A DNA stretch of 64,000 bases, taken from positions 1,612,001 to 1,676,000 of the forward strand of contig CAWBFD010000004.1 of assembly GCA_963788115.1 (NCBI GenBank), read 5' to 3'. The notes under the pieces were generated by a model that was given only the letters and a program-made list of their open reading frames with translations, had not been told where the DNA came from and did no database searches. Origin of the DNA: CAWBFD01 sp963788115 (lineage in GTDB: Bacteria > Actinomycetota > Thermoleophilia > Solirubrobacterales > 70-9). This document shows, piece after piece, positions 16,681 to 24,763 of the stretch. The stretch's first letter is position 1. Every line of letters starts with the position of its first letter. Both the position numbers and the translations under genes were made by a program.

Positions 16681-17553
16681 GTGGCTGAGATCCCGGAAGT
16701 CGAGGGCGTCCAGCACCGCTTCGTCGACGCGCTGGGCCTCCGCGTGCACGTGGCCGAGGCGGGCCCGGCCGACGCGCAGCCGGTGCTCCTCCTCCACGGC
16801 TGGCCCCAGCACTGGTACATGTGGCGCCGCGTGATGGATGCGCTGGGCAGCCAGTTTCGCCTGCTGGCCCCTGACCTGCGGGGCTTCGGCTGGACCGATG
16901 CGCCCGGCCACGGATACGACGGCGAGACGATGGCGCGCGACCAGGTTGCGCTGCTCGATGCGCTGGAGATCGACCGGGCCAATGTCCTCGGCCACGACTG
17001 GGGCGGCTGGGTCGCCTTCCTGATCGGTCTTCTCCATCCCGATCGTGCCGAGCGGCTGATGGTCTGCAACGCCCCGCATCCGTGGCCGCGTCCGAGCCCG
17101 CGGCTCCTGGCCGAGGGCTGGCGGAGCTGGTACGCGCTCTGCCTGGCCGCCCCCGGACTCGGTCCCGCTCTGCTCGAGCGGACCGACTTCACGAAGCGGG
17201 CCCTGAGCCCCGACACGCTCGGCGGTCCGTTCACCGAGGCCGAGGTCGACATCTATGCAGAAAGGCTTCGCGAGCCTCCCCGTGCACGAGCGGTCAGCTC
17301 GCTCTACCGCTATTACATGCGGGCCTTCGGCGAGGGGCTTCGGGGCCGCTGGCGCGCCCATCGCCTCGACCTTCCGACCCTGCTCCTGTTCGGGCAGCGG
17401 GACTTCGCGATTCCCTGGCGGCTGGTGGCGGGCTCGGAGCACGAGCGGCACGCTCCCCGGATGCGCGTCGAGCTGGTCCCCGACGCAGGCCACTTCATCG
17501 TCGAGGAGAGGCCGGAGCTCGTGGTCGAGCGGGCCAGAGAGGTCTTCGCCTGA
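16681..17553 (+). CDS. Alpha/beta hydrolase, epoxide hydrolase/haloalkane dehalogenase type
   Basis: I take GTG at 16681 as the start (VAEIPEVEGVQHRFV); the open frame further upstream lacks hydrolase character. The oxyanion-hole motif LLLHGWPQHWYMW is followed by DLRGFGWTD and by the nucleophile elbow GHDWGG. An Asp nucleophile in this sequence context points to epoxide hydrolases or haloalkane dehalogenases rather than esterases. The catalytic His is in DAGHFIVEE near the C-terminus. Length is about 290 aa. It converges with cinA with only 4 bp between stops. Substrate unknown. Confidence 0.85.
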   Translation: MAEIPEVEGVQHRFVDALGLRVHVAEAGPADAQPVLLLHGWPQHWYMWRRVMDALGSQFRLLAPDLRGFGWTDAPGHGYDGETMARDQVALLDALEIDRANVLGHDWGGWVAFLIGLLHPDRAERLMVCNAPHPWPRPSPRLLAEGWRSWYALCLAAPGLGPALLERTDFTKRALSPDTLGGPFTEAEVDIYAERLREPPRARAVSSLYRYYMRAFGEGLRGRWRAHRLDLPTLLLFGQRDFAIPWRLVAGSEHERHAPRMRVELVPDAGHFIVEERPELVVERAREVFA

Positions 17554-17557
17554 GGCT

Positions 17558-18844
17558 CTAGAGCGGGAGGTCCTCGCCGAGCAGGAGTCGCCGAAGCATG
17601 TGCATCGTCACGGTCGTCGCCCGATCGCGGATCTCCGCCCGGTCCCCGGGCAGCACCGGGTCGCGGGAGATCTCGCTGCCGTCGGCGCGCTTGACGCAGA
17701 CGCAGACGTAGCCGACCGGCTTCTCCTCGCTCCCGCCGTCGGGACCGGCGATCCCGGTGACCCCGCACCCCAGATCGGCGTTGAACCGGTCGATCGCGCC
17801 GTCGGCCATCGCGGCCGCCGTCTCCGGCGACACCGCGCCGTGGCGCTCGAGCACATCCGCCGGAACCCCTAGCAGCTCGACCTTGGCTCTGTTGGAGTAG
17901 GCCACGATCCCACCGGCCACGTACTCCGAGGCCCCCGGACGTGCGGTCAGCCGAGCCGCCATCAAGCCGGCCGTGCACGATTCGGCCAGGCCGATCCGAT
18001 GGCCGTGCAGGAGCTCGGCCACCTGCTCGTCGACCCCGGTGCCGTCGCGGCTGTAGAGGAATCGTCCATGGCGCTCGGCGATCGCCTCGACCAGCCGCTC
18101 AAGGGTCTCGGCCGTCGCCGGGCGAGCGCGGATCTCGACCTCGAGCTCGGCGCGGCGCAGGCAGGTGGTGATCTCCAGCGCCGACAGGTCCATCTCCTCG
18201 CTCACCTCGCGCAGGGTCTTCGCGATCTCCGACTCGGGGATCCCGAACAGGCGCAGGGTCGCGGTCACGTAGGGCTCCGCCGGCGCGAGCACGGCCCGCA
18301 CCTCGTCGGTGGCGAGCGCCTCCGGCCACATCTCGTGCAGCTCGCGCGGCGGCCCTGGGAGCACGATCACGGTCGGACCGCCGTCAACCGGCACCACGAG
18401 ACCCGGCGCCGTTCCGACCGGGGCGAGTGCCGTCGCACCCTCCGGGACCATCGCCTGTTTGCGGTTGGCCGCCCGCAGCGCATCCGGGTCGAAGCGGAGC
18501 CTGCGCGCGAACCCGGCAAGGATCGCGGCGATCCTCGCCTCCATCTGCTCGTCGAGGACCAGCTTCCGCCCGGCAAAGCGGCCGACGACCTCGGCGGTGA
18601 GATCGTCGGCCGTCGGCCCCAGGCCGCCCGTCGTGACGATCAGGTCGACCCCCTCGCCGGCGAGGAAGCGCAGCGCCGCCTCGAGGTCCGCCGGCCGGTC
18701 GCCGACGCAGAGGATGTGCGAGACCTCGACCCCAAGCGTGCCCAGCTGCTCCGAGACCCACGGGCCATCTCGATCGGTGATGCGGCCGGTCAGAACCTCC
18801 GTGCCGGTGACCATGACCCCGGCTCGGACCGTTGCCGAGTTCAC
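17558..18844 (-). CDS. cinA: CinA family protein (nucleotide/NMN pyrophosphatase-deamidase type)
   Basis: The N-terminal MoCF-like domain carries VMVTGTEVLTGRITDRDG and TTGGLGPTADDLT. The C-terminal domain (about residues 260-420) carries LAESCTAGLMAARLT and GVTGIAGPDGGSEEKPVGYV, the signature of the NMN amidohydrolase (PncC) domain. Proteins of this two-domain form can act in pyridine-nucleotide recycling and are associated with competence in some bacteria. At 428 aa the gene is full length. It overlaps the end of rodZ by 4 bp (ATGA type). cinA upstream of recA is a common actinobacterial order. Confidence 0.94.
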   Translation of the reverse strand: MNSATVRAGVMVTGTEVLTGRITDRDGPWVSEQLGTLGVEVSHILCVGDRPADLEAALRFLAGEGVDLIVTTGGLGPTADDLTAEVVGRFAGRKLVLDEQMEARIAAILAGFARRLRFDPDALRAANRKQAMVPEGATALAPVGTAPGLVVPVDGGPTVIVLPGPPRELHEMWPEALATDEVRAVLAPAEPYVTATLRLFGIPESEIAKTLREVSEEMDLSALEITTCLRRAELEVEIRARPATAETLERLVEAIAERHGRFLYSRDGTGVDEQVAELLHGHRIGLAESCTAGLMAARLTARPGASEYVAGGIVAYSNRAKVELLGVPADVLERHGAVSPETAAAMADGAIDRFNADLGCGVTGIAGPDGGSEEKPVGYVCVCVKRADGSEISRDPVLPGDRAEIRDRATTVTMHMLRRLLLGEDLPL

Positions 18845-19674
18845 GGGCAGCCCGTGCCCGGGAAGTCGACCTGCTCGATCGTCGCCGGCGGGGTCACCCG
18901 GTACGCGGTCGGCCCCTGGATCTCCGGGATCCTGGTGAGCTCGTCGTTCAGGTACAGGTCGAACTGCTCTACGTCGTAGCCAAACGGGAAGCGCAGGTCG
19001 AATTCCGGCGCCGTGTAGGGGCCCTCAACCGATCCGGCGGCGAGCACCTGGTCGTCGACGAGCGGCTGGTCGTCCGCCCCGAGCAGGCACACCTGGACGT
19101 CGGAGTTGAGCTCGAGCCTCAACGTCACGGTGGGCGGCGCCTGTTGCTCCTGCTGCTCACGCCGCTGCTGCTCACGCCGCTGCTCCTGCTTGCGCTCCTC
19201 GATCCGCTCGCGGCGCTCCCGCTTCTCCGCCCGGCTCAGCTCGTCGCCGTCGTCCCCGGTCAGTCCCAGCACCAGCAGCACCCCGAGCACCGCGAGGACC
19301 GCCAGCCCGATCAGCGCGCCCAGCGGCCACAGGCCCCGGTCCCGGCCAGGTGGGCGCCCGCCCTCGAGCAGCGGCTCCCCGAGCGTGTGCGGGTAGGTCC
19401 CGGGGGTGGTGCTCTCCACCTGGCGCCGGTACTCGTCGACGAGGGCGTCCGCGTCGAGCCCCAGGGTCTGGGCGTAGGTGCGCAGGAACCCCTTGGCGTA
19501 GGCATGCGAGGGAAGCACGTCCCACTCCTCGTTCTCGAGCGCGCGCAGGTACCTGGTCCGGATCTTGGTCCGGTCCTCGATCGCGGTTATGTCCAGCCCC
19601 TTGCTGGTGCGCGTGCTCTTCAGCACGTCACCGATCGCGAGGCCGCGGTCGTCGTCGTCAAATCGCGCCATCAC
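18841..19674 (-). CDS. RodZ-like membrane protein with N-terminal helix-turn-helix
   Basis: The first 85 residues form a Cro/xenobiotic-type helix-turn-helix domain typical of RodZ (IGDVLKSTRTSKGLDITAIE, then YLRALENEEWDVLPSHAYAKGFLRTYA). One transmembrane helix (WPLGALIGLAVLAVLGVLLVLGL, about 127-149) is followed by a charged Arg/Glu/Gln coil and a C-terminal extracytoplasmic beta domain. RodZ links MreB to the cell-wall machinery; no mreB is in the window. It lies between ftsK and cinA, where mycobacteria have pgsA. Confidence 0.88.
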   Translation of the reverse strand: MMARFDDDDRGLAIGDVLKSTRTSKGLDITAIEDRTKIRTRYLRALENEEWDVLPSHAYAKGFLRTYAQTLGLDADALVDEYRRQVESTTPGTYPHTLGEPLLEGGRPPGRDRGLWPLGALIGLAVLAVLGVLLVLGLTGDDGDELSRAEKRERRERIEERKQEQRREQQRREQQEQQAPPTVTLRLELNSDVQVCLLGADDQPLVDDQVLAAGSVEGPYTAPEFDLRFPFGYDVEQFDLYLNDELTRIPEIQGPTAYRVTPPATIEQVDFPGTGCP

Positions 19675-19732
19675 GGGAACACATTCTGTAACGCCAGGTC
19701 GCGCGGCGCTGGCATGAGGCCCCGAGCGGGTG

Positions 19733-22072
19733 CTATCGGCCGCTCAAGGGCTCGAGCTCGGTCTGGGTGCGCGGGCCCTCGCCCGGTGCCTCATCAGAGG
19801 CCTCACCGGGGTCGCTTCGGCGGCCCCCGCCCTCCCCGAGCATCCGCGGGAGGTCGGCGTGGGAGACCAGCACCTGGCGCGGCTTCGACCCCTCGTAGCC
19901 CGAGATGATCCCGCGTCGCTCGAGCATGTCGATCAGACGGCCAGCCCGCGTGTAGCCGACCCGCAAGCGCCGCTGGATCATTGAGACCGACGCGGTCCCG
20001 CTCTCGACCACGACCCGCGCGGCGTCCTCGAGCAGGTCGTCCTGGTCGGGGGAGAACTCGCCATCGATCGTCTCCTCGGACTCCGGGCGGGCCTCGAGCA
20101 GCTCGATGTCGAACTCGGGCTCGCCCTGGCGCGCCCAGTGCCGGATCAGCCGTGCGATCTCCTCCTCGGTGACGAATGCGCCCTGGATGCGCTGGAGCCT
20201 CGAGGTGCCGACCGGGCGGAACAGCATGTCGCCCTGTCCGAGCAGGGTCTCGGCGCCGCCCTGGTCGAGGATCACGCGTGAGTCCACCTGCGAGGCCACG
20301 GCGAAGGCGATCCGGGCCGGGATGTTGACCTTGATCGTGCCGGTAATCACGTCTGTCGAGGGGCGTTGGGTGGCCAGGACGAGGTGGATGCCGACCGCGC
20401 GCGACTTCTGCGCGAGCCGGATGATGGAGTCCTCGACCTCGGCGGGGGCGACCAGCATCAGGTCGGCCAGCTCGTCGATCACGCAGAGGATGTGAGGCAG
20501 CGGCGCCTCGCCTCCGCGGCGGCGGGCGCGGTTGAGCTCGGCCAGGTTGCGCGCCCGCGCCTCGCCCATCACCGCGTAGCGGCTCTCCATCTCGCCGATC
20601 AGGTTGGCCAGCACGTTGGCCGCCAGGCGTGGGTTGGTGACCACCGGAGTGAGCAGGTGCGGCAGCCGCTCGTAGTGGTTGAGCTCGACCCGCTTCGGGT
20701 CGACCAGCACCATTCGCACCTCGTTCGGCGAGGCGTGGAGCAGAATCGAGCACAGCATCGCGTTGATCGACCCGGACTTCCCCGACCCCGTCGTGCCCGC
20801 CACGAGGGCGTGAGGCATCAGCGCCAGATCGGTCCACGCCGCATGGCCCGAGACGTCCTTGCCCAGCCAGACCGCGAGCGGGGAGGAGCCCTTCGGGCGT
20901 CCCGCGTAGATGTCGCCGAGCCGGACCAGGCGGCGACGCTGGTTGGGGACCTCGACCCCGACGGCCTTCTTGCCCGGGATCGGCGCGAGGATGCGGATGT
21001 CAGTCGAGGCCAGCGCATACGCGAGATCGTCCTTGAGCTGGGCGATCTTGGCCACCTTGGTACCTGGGGCGAGGGTGAGCTCGTAGCGACTCACGTGGGG
21101 GCCGCTGACGGTGCCGACCAGATGCGCCTCGACTCCGAAGTGGCGGAGCGCCTCGAGCAGCGCCTTGGCGACCGCCTCGCGGTCGCGCGTGTCAGGTCCC
21201 GGATCAGCCTTGCCCCGCTCGAGTAGCTTCGGGGCCGGCAGCGCATAGTCGATCTCCTCGGACTCCGTGACTCCCCCCTTGGTCCGCCTGTCGCCCATCG
21301 GCGTGGTGCCGAGGTCGCTCGACGGCTCGTCTCCGGGCGGCTCCGTGGCCTGGTCGGTTGATCGCCGGACTGCGCCCGAGAGCGGCCTCTTCGTAGGCGA
21401 ACTGCCCGTGTCGGGGGGCTCGGGGCCGTCGCCGTCCCATTCCGGCTCCCGCGCCTGCGCCCCCTCGGCGAGGTTCTCCGTCCGGTCTGCGTCGGAGGTC
21501 AAGGGTTCGGTCGCGAGGGGCTGGGTCGGGTCGGTCCCCGTGATCGCGATCTCGTCCCCGGCCGCGTCCCACCGATCCTGGTGCTGTACGCGAACGGTCC
21601 GCGCCATCTCGCGCGAGGTGTCGCGGACGCTGAGGGCCGCGTCGCCAGCCCGGGCGAGCAGCATGGTGATCGTCTTGCCGGACAGCAGCAGGAGCCCGCT
21701 GAGGAGCATGAGCACCGCGAGGATCTGTGCTCCCAGGCGCTGGAACAGCGTGGTCGACGCCCAGTAGAACGCCTCACCGACCGCGCCGCCGTGCTCTCTG
21801 TAGAAGCGGGGCTCGAAGTAGCCGTGGCGGGCGGGATGGTCGGCGCCGAGACCCGCCGTTTCCGCAGCGAACGCCAGTAGCAGCGCGCAGAGCACCAGGA
21901 CCCCGCCGGCGTTGACGGCAGTCGGCGCCCTGAGCAGGGGACGCGCGATCAGCGCCGTGCCCCAGCATGCGAGCGCGAGCGGGACCGCGTACGCGACCTG
22001 GCCGAACGGGTACCGAAGGCCGGTCTCGGCCCAATCGCCAACCCGCCCCCCGTCCCAGCCCGCATAGAGCAC
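19733..22072 (-). CDS. ftsK: DNA translocase FtsK (first membrane helix lost to a frameshift upstream)
   Basis: FtsK pumps chromosomal DNA through the division septum. The open frame holds three membrane helices (about 22-44, 52-74, 113-139), an acidic linker (170-270), the motor domain with Walker A GTTGSGKSGS at 426-435 and DELADLMLV as Walker B, and a C-terminal gamma winged helix ending in EGSKPRQVLVSHADLP. The frame opens at MLYAGWDGG, in the middle of what should be the first helix. The missing N-terminal part is readable in another frame at 22089-22257, so the gene probably starts there and carries a one-base indel near 22089. Confidence 0.93.
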   Translation of the reverse strand: MLYAGWDGGRVGDWAETGLRYPFGQVAYAVPLALACWGTALIARPLLRAPTAVNAGGVLVLCALLLAFAAETAGLGADHPARHGYFEPRFYREHGGAVGEAFYWASTTLFQRLGAQILAVLMLLSGLLLLSGKTITMLLARAGDAALSVRDTSREMARTVRVQHQDRWDAAGDEIAITGTDPTQPLATEPLTSDADRTENLAEGAQAREPEWDGDGPEPPDTGSSPTKRPLSGAVRRSTDQATEPPGDEPSSDLGTTPMGDRRTKGGVTESEEIDYALPAPKLLERGKADPGPDTRDREAVAKALLEALRHFGVEAHLVGTVSGPHVSRYELTLAPGTKVAKIAQLKDDLAYALASTDIRILAPIPGKKAVGVEVPNQRRRLVRLGDIYAGRPKGSSPLAVWLGKDVSGHAAWTDLALMPHALVAGTTGSGKSGSINAMLCSILLHASPNEVRMVLVDPKRVELNHYERLPHLLTPVVTNPRLAANVLANLIGEMESRYAVMGEARARNLAELNRARRRGGEAPLPHILCVIDELADLMLVAPAEVEDSIIRLAQKSRAVGIHLVLATQRPSTDVITGTIKVNIPARIAFAVASQVDSRVILDQGGAETLLGQGDMLFRPVGTSRLQRIQGAFVTEEEIARLIRHWARQGEPEFDIELLEARPESEETIDGEFSPDQDDLLEDAARVVVESGTASVSMIQRRLRVGYTRAGRLIDMLERRGIISGYEGSKPRQVLVSHADLPRMLGEGGGRRSDPGEASDEAPGEGPRTQTELEPLSGR

Positions 22073-22088
22073 GAAGCCCAGATAGAGG

Positions 22089-22257
22089 GCAGCGCGGCCA
22101 GCGCGAGGCCGATCACGTCAAGGTGATGCTGCTCCAGCTCGGACAGGGCCGAGCGGGCGCCGGCACGCACGTGGCCCGGGCCCGCGAGGCGCGCCGCGCG
22201 CGCGCCTGGCTTGGCGCCGGCGCTTGCGCGCCTTGCGCTTTCGAAGCACGCGTGCAC
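22089..22257 (-). pseudogene. Out-of-frame N-terminal segment of ftsK
   Basis: This minus-strand frame ends with LSELEQHHLDVIGLALAAL and then turns to nonsense. Adding one base near 22089 would make it continue as LYLGFVLYAGWDGGRVG, the usual first membrane helix of actinobacterial FtsK, and join it to the main ftsK frame. The segment before it is Arg/Ala-rich, as expected for the cytoplasmic N-terminus. The exact start is uncertain: GTG at 22257 fits this frame, but a nearby GTG in another frame encodes LRKRKARKRRRQ, so a second indel cannot be excluded. Confidence 0.65.
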
Positions 22258-22315
22258 CTTCGACGCCGTTGCGATTCGGGCCGAACCTCCGGCCCGACGA
22301 GAGTCGTGAGGGTCA

Positions 22316-22331
22316 CTAAACCTGCCCTAAA
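22316..22331 (-). promoter_or_regulatory. Bipartite TTTAG box, copy 1, between ftsK and the response regulator
   Basis: Read on the minus strand this is TTTAGGGCAGGTTTAG: two TTTAG half-sites with an 11-bp period. OmpR/PhoB-type regulators bind such tandem half-sites one helical turn apart. It lies 36-58 bp upstream of the possible response-regulator starts and about 60 bp upstream of the ftsK N-terminal frame. A near-identical box lies at 24572-24587. Function is inferred. Confidence 0.5.
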
Positions 22332-22367
22332 TATCCGCCCGCTGCGGCGCCGGCCGGCTCTACCCTT

Positions 22368-23081
22368 GTGTGGATGCTCGCAACCGAGGGAATCACCGGG
22401 CGGGTGCTCGTGGTCGAGGACGACACCGAGATCGCCGACGTCCTGCGCCGCACGCTGCGCCAGGAGGGACACGAGGTGCGATCGGCCGCCGACGGCGTCG
22501 AGGCGCTCGAGGTGGCGGAGGAGTTCATCCCGGACCTGGTGGTGCTCGATCTCGGGTTGCCGAAGCTCGACGGCGTCGAGGTCCTGCGGCGCCTGCGGGC
22601 CGAGAGCGACGTCCCGATCTTGATCCTGACCGCGCGCACCGAGACCGAGGACCGGGTCGAAGGCTTGGACACCGGCGCCGACGACTACCTGGTGAAGCCG
22701 TTCGAGCGCCAGGAGCTCTTGGCACGCATGCGCGCGCTGATGCGCCGCCGCCCGCCTCGGGGCAGCGCCTCGCTCACGGTCGGGGACCTGCGGCTCAATC
22801 CCGACACTCGCGAGGTGGCTCGCGGCGAACGGACGATCGACCTCACCAATCGCGAGTTCGAGCTGCTCGAGTACCTGATGCGCAACCAGCGCCTGGTGAT
22901 CTCGCGCGAGCGCCTGCTGGAGGACGTCTGGGACTACGACCCGACCGCGATGACCAACACGATCGACGTCTTCATCTCCAACCTGCGCCGCAAGCTCGAG
23001 GCAGGGGACGAGCCCCGTCTGCTCCACACGAAGCGCGGGGCCGGCTACGTCATTCGGGCGCCCCGACCCGATGGCACCTGA
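22368..23081 (+). CDS. OmpR/PhoB-family response regulator
   Basis: The receiver domain (about 12-125) has the acidic pair VVEDDTE, the phospho-acceptor Asp in LVVLDLGLP, the Thr in LILTART and Lys in YLVKPFE. The C-terminal winged helix (about 140-232) shows LTNREFELLEYLMRNQRLVISRE and NTIDVFISNLRRKL. GTG at 22368 or ATG at 22374 could be the start; no strong ribosome binding site precedes either. The gene overlaps the sensor kinase by 11 bp. Style is MprA/PhoP-like; the signal is unknown. Confidence 0.95.
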   Translation: MWMLATEGITGRVLVVEDDTEIADVLRRTLRQEGHEVRSAADGVEALEVAEEFIPDLVVLDLGLPKLDGVEVLRRLRAESDVPILILTARTETEDRVEGLDTGADDYLVKPFERQELLARMRALMRRRPPRGSASLTVGDLRLNPDTREVARGERTIDLTNREFELLEYLMRNQRLVISRERLLEDVWDYDPTAMTNTIDVFISNLRRKLEAGDEPRLLHTKRGAGYVIRAPRPDGT

Positions 23082-24552
23082 GCCACGCTCATCGGGCCCA
23101 CCGGGGCGAGACCGCTTCGGGCTCCTCCTCTCCCCCAGGCGCTGGCCGGTCCGCTGGCGGATCGCGGCCGTCTCGGCCGGGCTCACGCTGCTGATCCTCG
23201 TGATCTTCGCGGTCGTGGTGGGGCAGATTGGTCAGCGACCGCCTGACCGATACCTTCGACGACGAGGTCACTACTTCAGCCAGACAGGCGGCGATCGAGG
23301 CACGGGCGTTCCTCAGCGGCGTCTCCGTCACGCGGGGAACTGTCGATCACCGGGGCAGACGCCTGGCGCATTGCGACAGCGAGCGGCACGGTCGTGAACC
23401 AGTCGACGGTCATGCTCGGCTTTCCGTCACCAGAACCCGGTCTCACGACCGTCGGCTCGCTGCGCGATCGCAACGGAGTGCGATCACTCCGGAGGGCAGC
23501 CTCAGCGTCGACCCCGCCTACCTGCAATACGCCCGCAGCACCGACGAGCCTCAACCAGACCATCGACAAGCTCTGGCTGTTCCTCGGGCTGGGGGTCCTC
23601 GGCGGCACGCTGCTTGCGATGCTCGCCGGCCTCACCGTCGCCAACCGGGCGATGCGCCCGATCGCGCGGCTCACCTCGACCGCGCGCGACATCGCGTCCA
23701 CCCGCGATCCCTCGCAGCGCATGCCCGTCTCCGAGAGCGAGGACGAGGTCGCCGAGCTGGCCCTCACCCTCGATCAGATGCTGCGCGAGCTCGACGCGGC
23801 GCGAACCGAGACCGAGCAGGTTATCCAGGTCACAGCGCGAGTTCATCGCGGACGCGTCACACGAGCTGCGCACTCCGCTCACGAGCATCCTCGCCAACCT
23901 CGAGCTGCTGCAGGAGCGGCTCGACGAGGCCCAGCGTCGAGGCGAGGAGGGGGAGATCGTTGCCTCGGCCCTCCGCTCGTCCCGGCGGATGCGCAGCCTG
24001 GTCGGCGACCTGCTGCTGCTGGCCCGAGCGGATGCAGGGCGCATGGGAGCCCGGAAGGAGGTCGACCTGGCCGAGATCGCCGCCGCCGCGGTCCGTGAGG
24101 TGACCCCTGTGGCCGACGGTCACCCGATCGATCTGCGCGCCACAGAGCCGGTCCCGGTCGAGGGGAACCCCGATGAGCTTCATCGCCTGGTCGTGAACCT
24201 GCTCGACAACGGGCTCCGGCACACGCCGCCCGGGTCGGAGATCGAGGTCGCGGTCGAGCGCCGCAACGGCAACGCGGTCCTCGAGGTGACCGACGACGGC
24301 CCCGGGATCCCGCCCGAGCTCGGCGATCACATCTTCTCCCGCTTCGTGAGGGGCGCCGGTTCCGCCGATGTCTCCGCCACCTCGGGCACGGGCCTCGGCC
24401 TGGCGATCGTCAAGGCCGTCGCCCAGTCCCATGGCGGGCACGTGGAGGCGGGGTCGTCGCCCTCAGGGGGCGCCCGCTTCACCGTGTATCTGCCGCTACA
24501 AGCACGCGGCAAAAGCCGGGCCGAGCTCGAATCGACGCCGGCTGAGGTTTAG
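23071..24552 (+). pseudogene. Sensor histidine kinase disrupted by about five frameshifts
   Basis: Pieces of one kinase are spread over three frames. Frame of 23071: first membrane helix (WRIAAVSAGLTLLILVIFAVVV). Then a shift near 23228 to VSDRLTDTFDDEV, near 23338 to SITGADAWRIATASG, near 23480 to ITPEGSLSVDPAYLQYA, near 23541 to SLNQTIDKLWLFLG (second helix and HAMP), and near 23830 to SQREFIADASHELRTPL (H-box). After that the kinase core is intact, with LLDNGLRH, DDGPGIP and GTGLGLAI. Each break is explained by a small indel and coding quality between breaks is high. This may be a fresh pseudogene or a patch of sequence error. Confidence 0.85.
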
Positions 24553-24571
24553 GAATCGCGCCCGCGGGAAT

Positions 24572-24587
24572 TTTAGGGACCGTTTAC
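24572..24587 (+). promoter_or_regulatory. Bipartite TTTAG box, copy 2, before the hairpin string
   Basis: TTTAGGGACCGTTTAC matches the box at 22316-22331 (TTTAGGGCAGGTTTAG) at 12 of 16 positions, with the same 11-bp period. It lies just after the kinase stop codon and immediately before the first hairpin of the candidate RNA at 24591. A further TTTAG occurs at 24548-24552, overlapping the kinase stop. It may be a promoter-proximal binding site of the adjacent response regulator. Confidence 0.45.
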
Positions 24588-24588
24588 A

Positions 24589-24728
24589 CACGCTCCGTAT
24601 CTTTCGGAGCGGACGAGACACCCGCCCGTCGAGGACATCCCGACAGCACTTCGACGGGCGTCAACTTGGCCAATCTGAGCCAAGCGGCCCGCCGGCTTCC
24701 CCTCCCTGAGCCGGCGGGCCTTTTTTTT
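24589..24728 (+). ncRNA. Candidate small structured RNA ending in an intrinsic terminator
   Basis: Four perfect hairpins follow each other. 24591-24611: 7-bp stem CGCTCCG. 24623-24660: 10-bp stem CGCCCGTCGA with an 18-nt loop. 24665-24684: 6-bp stem CTTGGC. 24686-24720: 12-bp terminator stem, then eight T. No ORF fits and the next gene is convergent, so this is not a riboswitch for a downstream gene. It is either an independent small RNA of roughly 130-140 nt or the structured 3' UTR of the two-component operon. The TTTAG box in front favours a promoter of its own. I could not match it to a known RNA family. Confidence 0.45.
24686..24728 (+). terminator. Rho-independent terminator
   Basis: A perfect 12-bp stem GGCCCGCCGGCT/AGCCGGCGGGCC with an 11-nt loop is followed directly by TTTTTTTT. 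It ends plus-strand transcription from the two-component region before the convergent metallopeptidase gene. Confidence 0.93.
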
Positions 24729-24763
24729 CGGGGCCCCGTTGGCTCGGCAGGGTCGCCGCGCGC

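Noticed and set aside
24686..24728. 6C-type actinobacterial RNA
   Set aside because: The terminator loop is C-rich, but the two six-C loops that define 6C RNAs are not present.
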